From contig NZ_JAIOJZ010000013.1 in assembly GCF_020404845.1 (NCBI RefSeq), positions 62,001 through 126,000 of the forward strand: 64,000 bases of DNA, written 5' to 3'. Positions 10,636 through 20,362 of this stretch are shown here, in pieces (within the stretch, counting starts at the first letter, position 1; every line of letters starts with the position of its first letter). The stretch is from Streptomyces hyderabadensis. GTDB lineage: Bacteria > Actinomycetota > Actinomycetes > Streptomycetales > Streptomycetaceae. Position numbers and translations under genes: made by a program. The notes beneath the pieces are model-generated. The model ran no database searches. It worked only from the letters and a program-made list of their open reading frames with translations, and was not told the origin of the DNA.

Positions 10636-12222
10636 CTAGTGGGCGATCGACCCGCCGCCCATCAGCAGGTCCAGCCCCTCGGTGTCGTCGAAGGCGCCCT
10701 CGGTCAGCCGGGTGACGCCGGTCGCGGACGGTCCCTCGGCGGTGCCCGGCAGCAGGTACGCGACGCCCTCGGCCGTGTCACTGCCCGGCGCCGTCACCAC
10801 GAGGTCGGCCCGTCCGTCGCCGTCCAGGTCGGTGAGGCCCACGGCGCCGCCGAAGTCGGCCTCCCCGTCCGGCGCGGCGCCGAGGTCGTCCCCGTCGAAC
10901 AGCCGGGCACCCTCGCCGCCGAGGCCGTCCGGGCCGCCCGCCAGGAACAGCACCTGTTCGGGACCCGGCTCCCCGTACACGTCGTCCCACCGGGGAGCCC
11001 CGGCCACCACGTCCGCGTACCCGTCGCCGTTGACGTCCCCGGTGTCCAGGCTGGTGAAGACGGCGTCCTCGTCCTGGGGTTCCGCGCCCGGCACGCCGGG
11101 GGTGTCCCGGTCGACGGTCGCCGTCCTGCGCGTCCCCGGCCCGTCCTCCGCCCCGTACACCACCGTCACCGAGCTGCGGCTCGCGTCGCCGCCCCGGGGG
11201 CTGAGGACCAGGTCGCCGTACCCGTCGCCGTCCACGTCGCCGATCGCGCCCTCGCCCGCGTCGGGGAGCCGGACGTCCTCGGGCTGCGTGAAGCCGTCCC
11301 GGCCGCCGCGCAGGTAGCTCACCGGCTTGGTCCGGTCCCGCCAGGGCACCTCGGCCCCGGTGTCGGCGTCGTGGATGCTCACCAGGTCGTCGACGCCGTC
11401 GCCGTCGAGGTCCCCGGCGAGGAGGTCGTCGTAGTTCGCGCCCCGGACGTCCGGGGCGGGACGGCGCGGAGCGGGGACGGGTGCCGTCGCGGCGGGGGTG
11501 CCGTCCCGCTCGAAAGGCCCCTTGAGCAACCCCTTGCCGGAGCCGAGCCCGAAGACCAGGTCGGGGTGCCCGTCGCCGTCGAAGTCACCGGCGGCGAGCT
11601 GCTCGTCCAGGATCGGGTCAATGCCCCAGGGGACGTGGCTGCCGTCCGTCCCGGGCACCCGGACGCCGCGCGAGAGTCCGCCCTCGGAGCCCCACATGAT
11701 GATCACGCTCGGCTTCCAGTCGAAGACGGAGGCGGCGAGGTCGGTGTACCCGTCCCCGTCCAGGTCGCGTGCCACGACGTCGCTCCCGAAGAACGCCTCG
11801 TCCCGGTTGCCGCCCGGTATCCCGGCGTCGTCCTGCGTCAGGTACTGGCACCGGGCGATCCCGGTCCCGTCCCCCGCCCCGTACGCGACCTCGATGCTCC
11901 CCCCGCCGTACCCGCCCGGCACGTCTCCCATCGAGCCGAGGGCCAGGTCCGGGTTCCCGTCCCCGTCGAAGTCGGCGACGCCGTCCGGCGCGGGCCGGTC
12001 CGACGCGGGGGCGGCGGACGCGGCAGCGGCGGACGCGGTGCTGTGGACTCCGCCCGTCCCGCACCCGTACGGCGCGGCGATGCCGGCCGGCCCGTCGTCA
12101 GCGATCACCATCCCCGCGGCCACCGCCAGGGCGACGACGGCCGCACCGCCCCCGGTCCCCCACGCCCGCCTGCCGCTCCACCACCGCGCGGCCGCCTCCG
12201 CCTGATCACCCGAACCGTCCAT
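10636..12222 (-). CDS. membrane-anchored FG-GAP/VCBS repeat protein
   Basis: 528 residues. One N-terminal membrane helix (about residues 22-43, after WWSGRRAWG) is followed by an integrin-alpha-like beta-propeller with at least six FG-GAP repeats. Each repeat carries a calcium-binding DxDGDGxxD loop (for example DFDGDGNPDLAL, DLDGDGYTDLAA, DVNGDGYADVVA). It is probably an extracytoplasmic, membrane-tethered propeller involved in binding. The ATG at 12222 is chosen; a GTG four codons upstream (12234) is equally possible, and neither has a clear SD. The open frame continues far upstream, but only as antisense of the next gene. Confidence 0.87.
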   Translation of the reverse strand: MDGSGDQAEAAARWWSGRRAWGTGGGAAVVALAVAAGMVIADDGPAGIAAPYGCGTGGVHSTASAAAASAAPASDRPAPDGVADFDGDGNPDLALGSMGDVPGGYGGGSIEVAYGAGDGTGIARCQYLTQDDAGIPGGNRDEAFFGSDVVARDLDGDGYTDLAASVFDWKPSVIIMWGSEGGLSRGVRVPGTDGSHVPWGIDPILDEQLAAGDFDGDGHPDLVFGLGSGKGLLKGPFERDGTPAATAPVPAPRRPAPDVRGANYDDLLAGDLDGDGVDDLVSIHDADTGAEVPWRDRTKPVSYLRGGRDGFTQPEDVRLPDAGEGAIGDVDGDGYGDLVLSPRGGDASRSSVTVVYGAEDGPGTRRTATVDRDTPGVPGAEPQDEDAVFTSLDTGDVNGDGYADVVAGAPRWDDVYGEPGPEQVLFLAGGPDGLGGEGARLFDGDDLGAAPDGEADFGGAVGLTDLDGDGRADLVVTAPGSDTAEGVAYLLPGTAEGPSATGVTRLTEGAFDDTEGLDLLMGGGSIAH

Positions 12223-12450
12223 ACGAACGATCACGCGACGATCGCGGCCCACGGTTCCGCCCCTCAGCCGGGCCGCCGCCCGACGGCCGGCAGCTGCGAA
12301 CCGGCCGCGAGCGACTCCGAACGCCGCCTCCCACCGAGGCGGGTAGTCCCCACGGGGCATCCCGTCCGCCGTGATCGGACGACGGGAGGACGGCCAAGTA
12401 CCCCCCGGGACCGACGCGTCGACCGCCTGTCGAGCCATAGCTTCGGCGGC

Positions 12451-13614
12451 ATGACCGACCGAGCAAGCACCTCGCGCAGAACCGTCCTGACCGCACTGCT
12501 CGCGGGAGCCGTGTCCGTCCCGCTCCTGGGGGCCGCCCCCGCGTCGTCCGCACCCGCCGCCCCGGCGCTGGAGTTGCCCTCGCCCACCGGACCCCACCCC
12601 GTGGGCCGCCGCACCCTGCACCTCGTCGACCGGCACCGCGACGACCCCTGGGTGCCGACGGCGCGCGGCAGGGAGTTGATGGTGTCCGTGTCCTACCCGG
12701 CACGCCCGTCGGGCGGAGCCCCGGCGAGGTACATGACCGAGAGCGAGGCGCAACGGCTCCTGGAGGCCAAAGGACTCGCCGGGGTCGTGCCGGCGGCGAC
12801 CGTCGCGGGGACGATGACGCACACGCAGGTGGACGCGCCCCCTGCGCCGGGACGCTTCCCGCTCGTACTGCTGTCCCCCGGTTTCTCCATGCCGCGCACC
12901 ACGCTCACCGCGCTCGCCGCGGAGTTGGCCGCCCGCGGTTACGTCGTCGCCGCCGTGGACCACGCCTACGAGTCCGTCGGGACCCAGTTCCCCGGGGGCC
13001 GGGTCCCGCCGTGCGTGGCCTGCGACCGGGTCGGCGTCGACGTCGACGAGGCGGCGGTCGTGCGGGGCCGGGCCGCGGACCTGTCCTTCGTGATCGACCG
13101 GCTGACCGACCGCCGGAGGGCGGGGGCGCCGGCGCGCCTGATCGACCCGGGACGGATCGGTGTCGCCGGGCATTCGATCGGCGGAGCGGCGGCCATGGCG
13201 ACGATGGAGGCCGACCGCCGGGTGCGGGCGGGCGTCAACCTGGACGGGGGCTTCTTCGTGCCGGACGCCGGGCACCGCATCGGCGGACGCCCGTTCATGA
13301 TGGTCGGGGCCGAGGCCGTCCACGGTCCCGGCAACACCGCCAACGACTGGGCCGCCACCTACGACCGCCTGCACGGCTGGAAGCGTTGGCTGACCGTGTC
13401 CGGGGCCGGGCACTTCTCCTTCACCGACATCCCCTGGCTGGCGGAGCAGCTGGGGCTGCCCGATCCGGAGGTGCCGCTCTCGGGCGAGCGGGGCTGGTAC
13501 ATCACCCGCGACTACGTCCGCGCCTTCTTCGACCTGCACCTGCGGGGCATCTCCCAGCCCCTCCTCCACGGTCCCACGTCCTCCCACCCCGAGGTCGGGT
13601 TCCAACGGCCGTAG
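12451..13614 (+). CDS. secreted alpha/beta hydrolase (PAF acetylhydrolase/dienelactone hydrolase-like), Tat-type signal
   Basis: 387 residues. The signal peptide starts with a twin arginine (SRRTVL, residues 8-13), then a hydrophobic core and an SSA-like cleavage region, so Tat export is likely. The nucleophile elbow GHSIGG places Ser242 as the catalytic serine; VDHAYES and the C-terminal GAGHFSF contribute the rest of the site. An esterase or lipase-like activity outside the cell is inferred. ATG at 12451; the SD is weak (GGCGGC). It ends 16 bp from the convergent dehydrogenase gene. Confidence 0.9.
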   Translation: MTDRASTSRRTVLTALLAGAVSVPLLGAAPASSAPAAPALELPSPTGPHPVGRRTLHLVDRHRDDPWVPTARGRELMVSVSYPARPSGGAPARYMTESEAQRLLEAKGLAGVVPAATVAGTMTHTQVDAPPAPGRFPLVLLSPGFSMPRTTLTALAAELAARGYVVAAVDHAYESVGTQFPGGRVPPCVACDRVGVDVDEAAVVRGRAADLSFVIDRLTDRRRAGAPARLIDPGRIGVAGHSIGGAAAMATMEADRRVRAGVNLDGGFFVPDAGHRIGGRPFMMVGAEAVHGPGNTANDWAATYDRLHGWKRWLTVSGAGHFSFTDIPWLAEQLGLPDPEVPLSGERGWYITRDYVRAFFDLHLRGISQPLLHGPTSSHPEVGFQRP

Positions 13615-13630
13615 GAGACCTCACCGGCCC

Positions 13631-16483
13631 TCACTCCAGCCCCTCCGCCAGCACCTCCGCCAGGTGCCGCCCGCGCACCCCCGCCAGCTGGTCCAGCTGG
13701 GTCCGGCAGGAGAAGCCGTCCGCCAGGACCACCGCGCCGTCCGGGGCCTCGCGCACCGCCGGGAGGAGCTGGTCCTGCGCGCACGCGGCGGAGACCTCGT
13801 AGTGGCCGGCCTCGAAGCCGAAGTTGCCCGCGAGGCCGCAGCAGCCGCCGCTCAACTCGCCGGTCAGGCCCGCCGACTCGCGCAGCCGCCGGTCGGCCGC
13901 GTCGCCCAGGACCGCGTGCTGGTGGCAGTGGGTCTGGCCGGTGACGGGACGGTTCAGGGCGGGCGGCGTCCAGTCGGGGGCGTGCCGCTCCAGCGCTTCC
14001 GCGAAGGTCAGCACCCGCGCCGCCAGCCGGGCCGCACGCGGGTCGTCGTGCAGCAGCTCGGGCAGGTCCGTGCGCAGGGCCGCGGCGCAGCTCGGCTCCA
14101 GGACGACGACCGGCGCGGACGTCTCCAGGACCGGGGCCATCAGGTCCAGGGTGCGGCGCATCACCGCCCGGGCGCGGTCCAGTTGGCCGGTGGAGACGTA
14201 CGTCAGCCCGCAGCAGACCTGTCCCCGGCGGGCCGTCAGCAGTGCGAGAGCCGACCTCGACGTACCGTCGCCGACCACCCCACGGCTCCGCAGCGTCGGC
14301 GGCAGCGCCACCCGCAGCCCCGCCGCCTCCAGCACCCGTACCGCCGCCCGGCCCACGGAGGGGGAAAGGTGTTCGGTGAAGGTGTCGGGCCACAGGACCA
14401 CCAGGTCGCCGTCACCGGCCGGTCCCCGGCGCCTCCCCCGCCACCAGCGGCTGAACGTCTCCCCCGCCAGCCGCGGCACCTCCCGCTCCCCGGCGATCCC
14501 GCCCAGCCGCTTCGCCACCGCGGCCAACGGCCGTACCGAGGCGAGGGCGTTGACGACCGGCGCCGTCCGGGTCCGGGCCGCCCAGCGCAGCCACACCGGG
14601 AGCCAGCCCATCGCGTAGTGGGCGGCGGGGCGGCGGCGCCCCTCGTAGTGGTGGTGCAGGAACTCCGCCTTGTAGGTGGCCATGTCGACCTCGACCGGGC
14701 AGTCCGAGCGGCAGCCCTTGCAGGACAGGCACAGGTCCAGGGCGTCCCGGACCTCCGTCGAGCGCCAGCCGTCGGTGACCAGTTCACCGGCGAGCATCTC
14801 GTGCAGCAGCCGGGCACGCCCGCGCGTGGAGTGCGCCTCCTCACCCGTCGCCCGGTACGACGGACACATCACGCCCGCTCCCGGCGCCGACGTCGTACGG
14901 CACTTGGCGACCCCCACGCAGCGGCGCACCGCCGCCGAGAAGTCGCCGCCGTCGGACGGGTAGCCGAACGCCACGTCCACCGGCTCGCGCGGCAGGACGG
15001 AGAAGCGGAGGTTGGCGTCGAGCGGGGCCGGGCGGACCAGCATCCCCGGGTTGAGGAGTTCGTCCGGGTCCCACACCGCCTTCGCGCGCTCGAAGAGGGC
15101 GACCGTCTCCGGCCCGTACATCCTCGGCAGCAGTTCGGCCCGCGCCTGCCCGTCCCCGTGCTCCCCGGACAGCGAACCCCCGTGCGCCACCACCACGTCC
15201 GCCAGCTCCTGCGAGAAGCTGCGGAAGCGGGCCACCCCGGCGTCCGACAGCAGGTCGAAGTCGATGCGTACGTGGATGCAGCCGTCGCCGAAGTGCCCGT
15301 ACGGCGTGCCGCGCAGGCCGTGGGCGGTCAGCAGCGCCCTGAAATCCCGCAGATAGCCGCCCAGCCGGGCCGGCGGCACCGCGCAGTCCTCCCATCCCGG
15401 CCACGCCTCCGAACCGTCCGGCATCCGCGTCGCCGTACCGCTCGCGTCCTCCCGGATGCGCCACAGCGTGCGCTGGCCGGCCGGGTCGGTGACGACGAGC
15501 GCGTCCACGACGTCCGCCGCCCGGACGACCGCCTCCGCCCGCGCCCGCGCCTCCCCTTCCGTGTCGCCGCCGGTCTCCACGAACAGCCAGGCGCCGCCCC
15601 GGGGCAGTCCGTCCGTGGACGGCACCAGGTCCACCGCCATGCCCTCCACCGTCAGCGGGCCGAGCGGCAGCAGCCCGGCCGCCGCCTCCGCCGCGCCCGC
15701 CTCGTCGGCGTAGCCCAGTACGGCCAGCGCCCGCGCGCGCGGTGACTCGACCAGCCGGACGACCGCTTCCGTCAGCACGCCCAGCGTGCCCTCCGAGCCG
15801 CAGAAGGAGCGGGCCACGTCCGCGCCCCGCTCCGGCAGCAGGGCGTCCAGCGCATAGCCGGAGATGCGGCGCGGGAGGTCGGGGAAGCCGGTGCGCAGGC
15901 GGGCCAGGTCGGCGTCCACCAGCTCGCGCAGGCCGTCCGGCGCCCCGGCCCACTGTGGCCCGAGCCGCAGCCGCCGTCCCCGCGCGGTGAGCACGGACAG
16001 CTCGCGCACGCTGTCCGCGGTCGTGCCCCACGCCACCGAGTGGGAGCCGCAGGAGTTGTTGCCGATCATGCCGCCGAGCGTGCAGCGGCTGTGGGTGGAG
16101 GGGTCGGGGCCGAACCGGAGCCCGTGCGGTGCGGCGGCGTCCTGAAGGCGGTCGAGTACCAGCCCCGGCTGGACGACGGCGGTACGCGCCTGCGGATCGA
16201 TCCCGACCAGCCGGTTCATGTGCCGGGTGAAGTCCAGTACCACCCCCGTGCCCGTCGCCTGCCCGGCGATCGAGGTCCCGCCGCCGCGCGGCACCACCGG
16301 CACCCCGTGCGTGCGGCACACCTCCAGCACGGCCGCCACGTCGTCGGCGTCCCGGGGCGCCACGACGCCGAGCGGGACCCGCCGGTAGTTCGAGGCGTCC
16401 ATGGTGGTCAGCGCCCGGGACGTGGTGTCGAACCCGACCTCGCCGCGGACGGCCCTGCGCAGTGCTGCCTCCAGATCGGTCAT
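13631..16483 (-). CDS. FAD- and Fe-S-binding dehydrogenase fusion (D-2-hydroxyglutarate/D-lactate dehydrogenase type, YdiJ-like)
   Basis: 950 residues. The N-terminal half is a PCMH-type FAD domain (VVPRGGGTSIAGQATG, about residues 60-75; IGNNSCGSHSVAWG) followed by a FAD-oxidase C-terminal domain. The second half has Fe-S motifs (CLSCKGCRSDCP near residue 586, and CRTT...MCPSYRAT upstream) and a C-terminal cysteine-rich domain with GGCCGLAGNFGFE (near 879). The same fusion in E. coli YdiJ oxidises D-2-hydroxyglutarate. ATG at 16483 with GGAGG 3-4 nt upstream. Divergent from serC, which fits clean-up of D-2-hydroxyglutarate made by the serine pathway (inference). Confidence 0.92.
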   Translation of the reverse strand: MTDLEAALRRAVRGEVGFDTTSRALTTMDASNYRRVPLGVVAPRDADDVAAVLEVCRTHGVPVVPRGGGTSIAGQATGTGVVLDFTRHMNRLVGIDPQARTAVVQPGLVLDRLQDAAAPHGLRFGPDPSTHSRCTLGGMIGNNSCGSHSVAWGTTADSVRELSVLTARGRRLRLGPQWAGAPDGLRELVDADLARLRTGFPDLPRRISGYALDALLPERGADVARSFCGSEGTLGVLTEAVVRLVESPRARALAVLGYADEAGAAEAAAGLLPLGPLTVEGMAVDLVPSTDGLPRGGAWLFVETGGDTEGEARARAEAVVRAADVVDALVVTDPAGQRTLWRIREDASGTATRMPDGSEAWPGWEDCAVPPARLGGYLRDFRALLTAHGLRGTPYGHFGDGCIHVRIDFDLLSDAGVARFRSFSQELADVVVAHGGSLSGEHGDGQARAELLPRMYGPETVALFERAKAVWDPDELLNPGMLVRPAPLDANLRFSVLPREPVDVAFGYPSDGGDFSAAVRRCVGVAKCRTTSAPGAGVMCPSYRATGEEAHSTRGRARLLHEMLAGELVTDGWRSTEVRDALDLCLSCKGCRSDCPVEVDMATYKAEFLHHHYEGRRRPAAHYAMGWLPVWLRWAARTRTAPVVNALASVRPLAAVAKRLGGIAGEREVPRLAGETFSRWWRGRRRGPAGDGDLVVLWPDTFTEHLSPSVGRAAVRVLEAAGLRVALPPTLRSRGVVGDGTSRSALALLTARRGQVCCGLTYVSTGQLDRARAVMRRTLDLMAPVLETSAPVVVLEPSCAAALRTDLPELLHDDPRAARLAARVLTFAEALERHAPDWTPPALNRPVTGQTHCHQHAVLGDAADRRLRESAGLTGELSGGCCGLAGNFGFEAGHYEVSAACAQDQLLPAVREAPDGAVVLADGFSCRTQLDQLAGVRGRHLAEVLAEGLE

Positions 16484-16506
16484 GCCTCCAGCATGGGCGC
16501 TCGTAG

Positions 16507-17712
<1,206 letters not shown>

Positions 17713-17732
17713 CCACCCCCGCACCACAACGG

Positions 17733-17765
17733 AGGGCGCCCGGCGGACGATCCGCGGGGCGCCCT
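17733..17765 (+). terminator. strong hairpin terminator after serC
   Basis: AGGGCGCCC (17733-17741) pairs with GGGCGCCCT (17757-17765) and, after one G-G mismatch, GCGGA pairs with TCCGC around a CGA loop. It lies 21 bp past the stop, followed by TTCGTCC. It may also serve the convergent monooxygenase gene. Confidence 0.8.
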
Positions 17766-17797
17766 TCGTCCGGTCTGCCGACGGCTTCCGTCCCGGA

Positions 17798-18955
17798 TCA
17801 GTTCAGTGCGGGCGGGGTCCAGGCGTGGTGGCGCAGGATCATGCGGGTGGCGACCCGGGACGGGGTCAGCCGCATCGCCGTGTTCCGCAGGGTGACGGCC
17901 AGTGGATGGGAGAGCTGCTGGCCCATTCTCCCGGCCTGCCGGGCGGCTCGTGCGACGGCCTGGCTGCGCGGCCGGCGCTCGACGTCGTAGCGGGTGAGCG
18001 CGGCGTCGACGGTTGGCTCGGCGTCGAGGGCGGCGGCCAGGGTGACCGCGTCCTCCAGTGCCTGGCAGGCGCCCTGTCCCAGGTTGGGGGTCATCGCGTG
18101 GGCCGCGTCGCCGAGCAGCGCGATCCGCCCGGCGGTGTACGAAGGCAGGGGCGTGCGGAGTTCGTTCACGTCGTGGTGCAACACGCCCTCCGGTCGGGTC
18201 GCGTCGAGCAGGGCGGGGATCGGGTCGTGCCAGGTGCCGAACCGTCGGCGGAGTTCGGCCAGGGGGTCGGCGAACCGTGTTCCGGCGGGCTGGTTCAGGA
18301 CGGCGTGCCACTCGGCCCGCCCGTCCAGGAAGGCGATGTGCCCGAACTCCGCGCCCCGGCCCCAGGTCAGCTCGAAGTCGGTACGCAGATCGACCGCGTG
18401 CTCGGTGATGGCGCGCAGCACCGTCGAGCCGCTGTAGACCGGGCCGGGATGCTCCGGGAAGAGACGGCTGCGGAGTGCGCTGCCGACGCCGTCGGCCGCC
18501 ACCACCAGATCGGCGGTCAGGACCCCGGTGGTGCAGGAGACTTGCACCGTGCCGGGGCCGGTCTGCTCGACCTCGACCGCCTCGCAGCCGTTCACCAACG
18601 AATCGGCGGGCAGGGATTCGCGGAGCAGCCGGTGCAGGGTGGAGCGGGGAATGCCCATGATGGGCGTGCCCACCGCTCGCTCCAGCGCCGAGCCGTCCAT
18701 CCGGGTCAGCCGGCCGCCCCGGGGCGTGCGGGTGCCACCGCTGTACTGCCCTCGCGACGCCTCCCGAACCGCCTCGCCGACGCCGAGTTCGTCCAGGGCC
18801 CGCAGGCCGTTGGCGGCCAGCGAAATGCCCGCCCCCGCGTCTTCGAGCCGGGGCGCACGCTCAAGGACCGTCACGTCCCACCCGATGCGGTGCAGGCCTG
18901 TCGCGGCGGCCAGCCCGCCTATGCCCCCACCGACCAGCACGGCTCTTCTTCCCAC
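17798..18955 (-). CDS. FAD-dependent aromatic-ring monooxygenase-like protein
   Basis: 385 residues of the p-hydroxybenzoate-hydroxylase-like class: dinucleotide motif VGGGIGGLAAATGL (8-21), the DG motif LVVAADGVGSALR (near 155), and the second FAD motif ALLGDAAHAMTPNLGQGACQALED (near 285-308). It would hydroxylate or oxidise a small organic substrate with NAD(P)H and oxygen. GTG at 18955 has AAGGGGG upstream. It is divergent from a TetR gene, and the intergenic region carries two matching operators, so it is probably the TetR target and induced by its substrate or product. Confidence 0.92.
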   Translation of the reverse strand: MGRRAVLVGGGIGGLAAATGLHRIGWDVTVLERAPRLEDAGAGISLAANGLRALDELGVGEAVREASRGQYSGGTRTPRGGRLTRMDGSALERAVGTPIMGIPRSTLHRLLRESLPADSLVNGCEAVEVEQTGPGTVQVSCTTGVLTADLVVAADGVGSALRSRLFPEHPGPVYSGSTVLRAITEHAVDLRTDFELTWGRGAEFGHIAFLDGRAEWHAVLNQPAGTRFADPLAELRRRFGTWHDPIPALLDATRPEGVLHHDVNELRTPLPSYTAGRIALLGDAAHAMTPNLGQGACQALEDAVTLAAALDAEPTVDAALTRYDVERRPRSQAVARAARQAGRMGQQLSHPLAVTLRNTAMRLTPSRVATRMILRHHAWTPPALN

Positions 18956-18970
18956 TTCGCAGCCCCCTTC

Positions 18971-18986
18971 TTCTACACCTGTAGAA
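18971..18986. promoter_or_regulatory. TetR operator 1 (TTCTACA-CC-TGTAGAA)
   Basis: A perfect 7-2-7 inverted repeat placed 16 bp upstream of the monooxygenase start, so a bound repressor would block it. Confidence 0.8.
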
Positions 18987-19004
18987 GCCGATGCTAACTC
19001 GCGT

Positions 19005-19020
19005 CTCTACGGGTGTAGAA
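19005..19020. promoter_or_regulatory. TetR operator 2, autoregulatory copy
   Basis: CTCTACG-GG-TGTAGAA matches operator 1 in one full half-site and 5 of 7 bases of the other. It lies just upstream of the SD (AAGGGG) and ATG of the tetR gene; its centre is 34 bp from that of operator 1. Confidence 0.7.
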
Positions 19021-19027
19021 AGGGGCC

Positions 19028-19585
19028 ATGGCTTCGGATCGGCGCACCCTTCTCGCAGACGCGGCTCTTGACGTCCTTGCCGACGAAGGGATGCGCGGTC
19101 TGACCCACCGCGCCGTCGACCGCAGAGCCGCCGTGCCGCCCGGCACCACCTCGGCCTACTTCCGCACCCGCGCCGCGCTGCTGGCCGGACTCGTCTCCCG
19201 CCTCGTCCGACTCGACCAGGCGGAATTCCGAACGACGGCGGAAGAGCTTCCGCCCCTGCGTACCGTCGAGGACCTGGTGGACGGGATGGTGGCGCTCACC
19301 CGGCAGCGGCTCACCGGCGAGGGCCGCCGTCGCTCGCTCGCCCGCCATGCCTGCGCCGTCGAGAGTGTGCGTGACAAGGAGCTGCGGGAGATCCTCGTAC
19401 CCCGCGAGAACGCCGGTCGCGCGGCCGTCCGGCTGTTCCTCGCCGAGCGCGGCGTCACCGACGTCGAGAACCGCACCCATACCCTGCTGACCTGCGTCGA
19501 CGGGCTCGTCTTCGACCGGCTGGTGAACGGCGGCGAAGTGCCGCGCGAGGCCCTCGAAGGGCTGGTCACCGCCGCGCTGCGTTAG
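19028..19585 (+). CDS. TetR family repressor, probably of the divergent monooxygenase
   Basis: 185 residues. The N-terminal helix-turn-helix is clear: ALDVLADEGMRGLTHRAVDRRAAVPPGTTSAYFRTRAALL (residues 13-52). The remaining helical part is ligand-binding and unassigned. ATG at 19028 follows AAAGGGG by 2-7 nt. Two inverted repeats (18971-18986 and 19005-19020) in the 72-bp divergent region fit repression of both this gene and the flavin monooxygenase. Confidence 0.92.
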   Translation: MASDRRTLLADAALDVLADEGMRGLTHRAVDRRAAVPPGTTSAYFRTRAALLAGLVSRLVRLDQAEFRTTAEELPPLRTVEDLVDGMVALTRQRLTGEGRRRSLARHACAVESVRDKELREILVPRENAGRAAVRLFLAERGVTDVENRTHTLLTCVDGLVFDRLVNGGEVPREALEGLVTAALR

Positions 19586-19681
19586 CGCCGGGACGCCGCG
19601 GCCTGCTCGAACCAGCCGGCCGGCTCGGCTGCTCCCGCCGCCCGCGCTCGGCCCCCGGGCGCCCGCGGTCCACCTCGTGCC

Positions 19682-20362
19682 TCAGGCCAGCCCCGCCCCG
19701 ATGGCGCGGCGGACGGCGTCGGCGCGGTCGCGGATGTGGGTCTTGGCGAACAGGTTGTTGATGTGGGTCTTGACCGTGGCCTCGCTGATGAAGAGCTTCT
19801 CGGCGATGCCGCGGTTGGACAGGCCCTGGCCGATGAGGGTGAGGACCTCGCGTTCGCGGGGTGTGAGGTCGGCCGGCAGGGGCTGCGGCGCAGGGCCGTC
19901 GGGGGTGGGCGAGGCCTTCGCCCTGGCCGTGGCGAGGAGGCGGTCCTGGACCTCGCGGTCGAGTACGGACTGGCCCGCGCCGGCCGCCCGGATCGCCCGG
20001 GTGATGTCCTGGCGTCCGGCGTTCTTGGTGAGGTAGCCGCGGGCACCGGCGCCCAGCGCGCCGAGGATCGACTCGTCGTCGGCGAAGGTGGTCAGGACGA
20101 CCACCGCGACCTCCGGGTGCTCCTCGCTCAGGCGGCGGGTCGTCTCGATGCCGTCCATCACGGGCATGCGCAGGTCCATCAGTACGACGTCGACGGGGCC
20201 GGCGGCCACCGCCGCCAGTACCTCGCCGCCGTCCGCGGCCGCCGCGACGACGTCGATGTCCTCGGCCAGCCCGAGCACCGCGGCGAGCGGCTCCCGCACG
20301 GCGGCCTGGTCGTCGGCGACGATCACCCTCAGCCGCCCCGGTCCCTCAGTCTGTCCGCTCAT
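19682..20362 (-). CDS. LuxR/NarL-type response regulator
   Basis: 226 residues. The receiver domain (12-128) has acidic D17/D18, phosphorylation site D63 in VVLMDLRMPVMDG, the conserved T in VVVLTTF, and K in GYLTKNAG. A short linker leads to a C-terminal LuxR helix-turn-helix (LTPREREVLTLIGQGLSNRGIAEKLFISEATVKTHI). ATG at 20362 overlaps the TGA of the upstream sensor kinase gene (ATGA), so the pair is translationally coupled. Target genes are not evident; the neighbouring membrane protein and ABC exporter are candidates. Confidence 0.96.
   Translation of the reverse strand: MSGQTEGPGRLRVIVADDQAAVREPLAAVLGLAEDIDVVAAAADGGEVLAAVAAGPVDVVLMDLRMPVMDGIETTRRLSEEHPEVAVVVLTTFADDESILGALGAGARGYLTKNAGRQDITRAIRAAGAGQSVLDREVQDRLLATARAKASPTPDGPAPQPLPADLTPREREVLTLIGQGLSNRGIAEKLFISEATVKTHINNLFAKTHIRDRADAVRRAIGAGLA

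Noticed and set aside
12223..13605. N-terminal extension of the FG-GAP protein (to 989 residues)
   Set aside because: It overlaps the secreted hydrolase in antisense, has no repeat motifs, and the membrane helix expected at the N-terminus occurs right after 12222.
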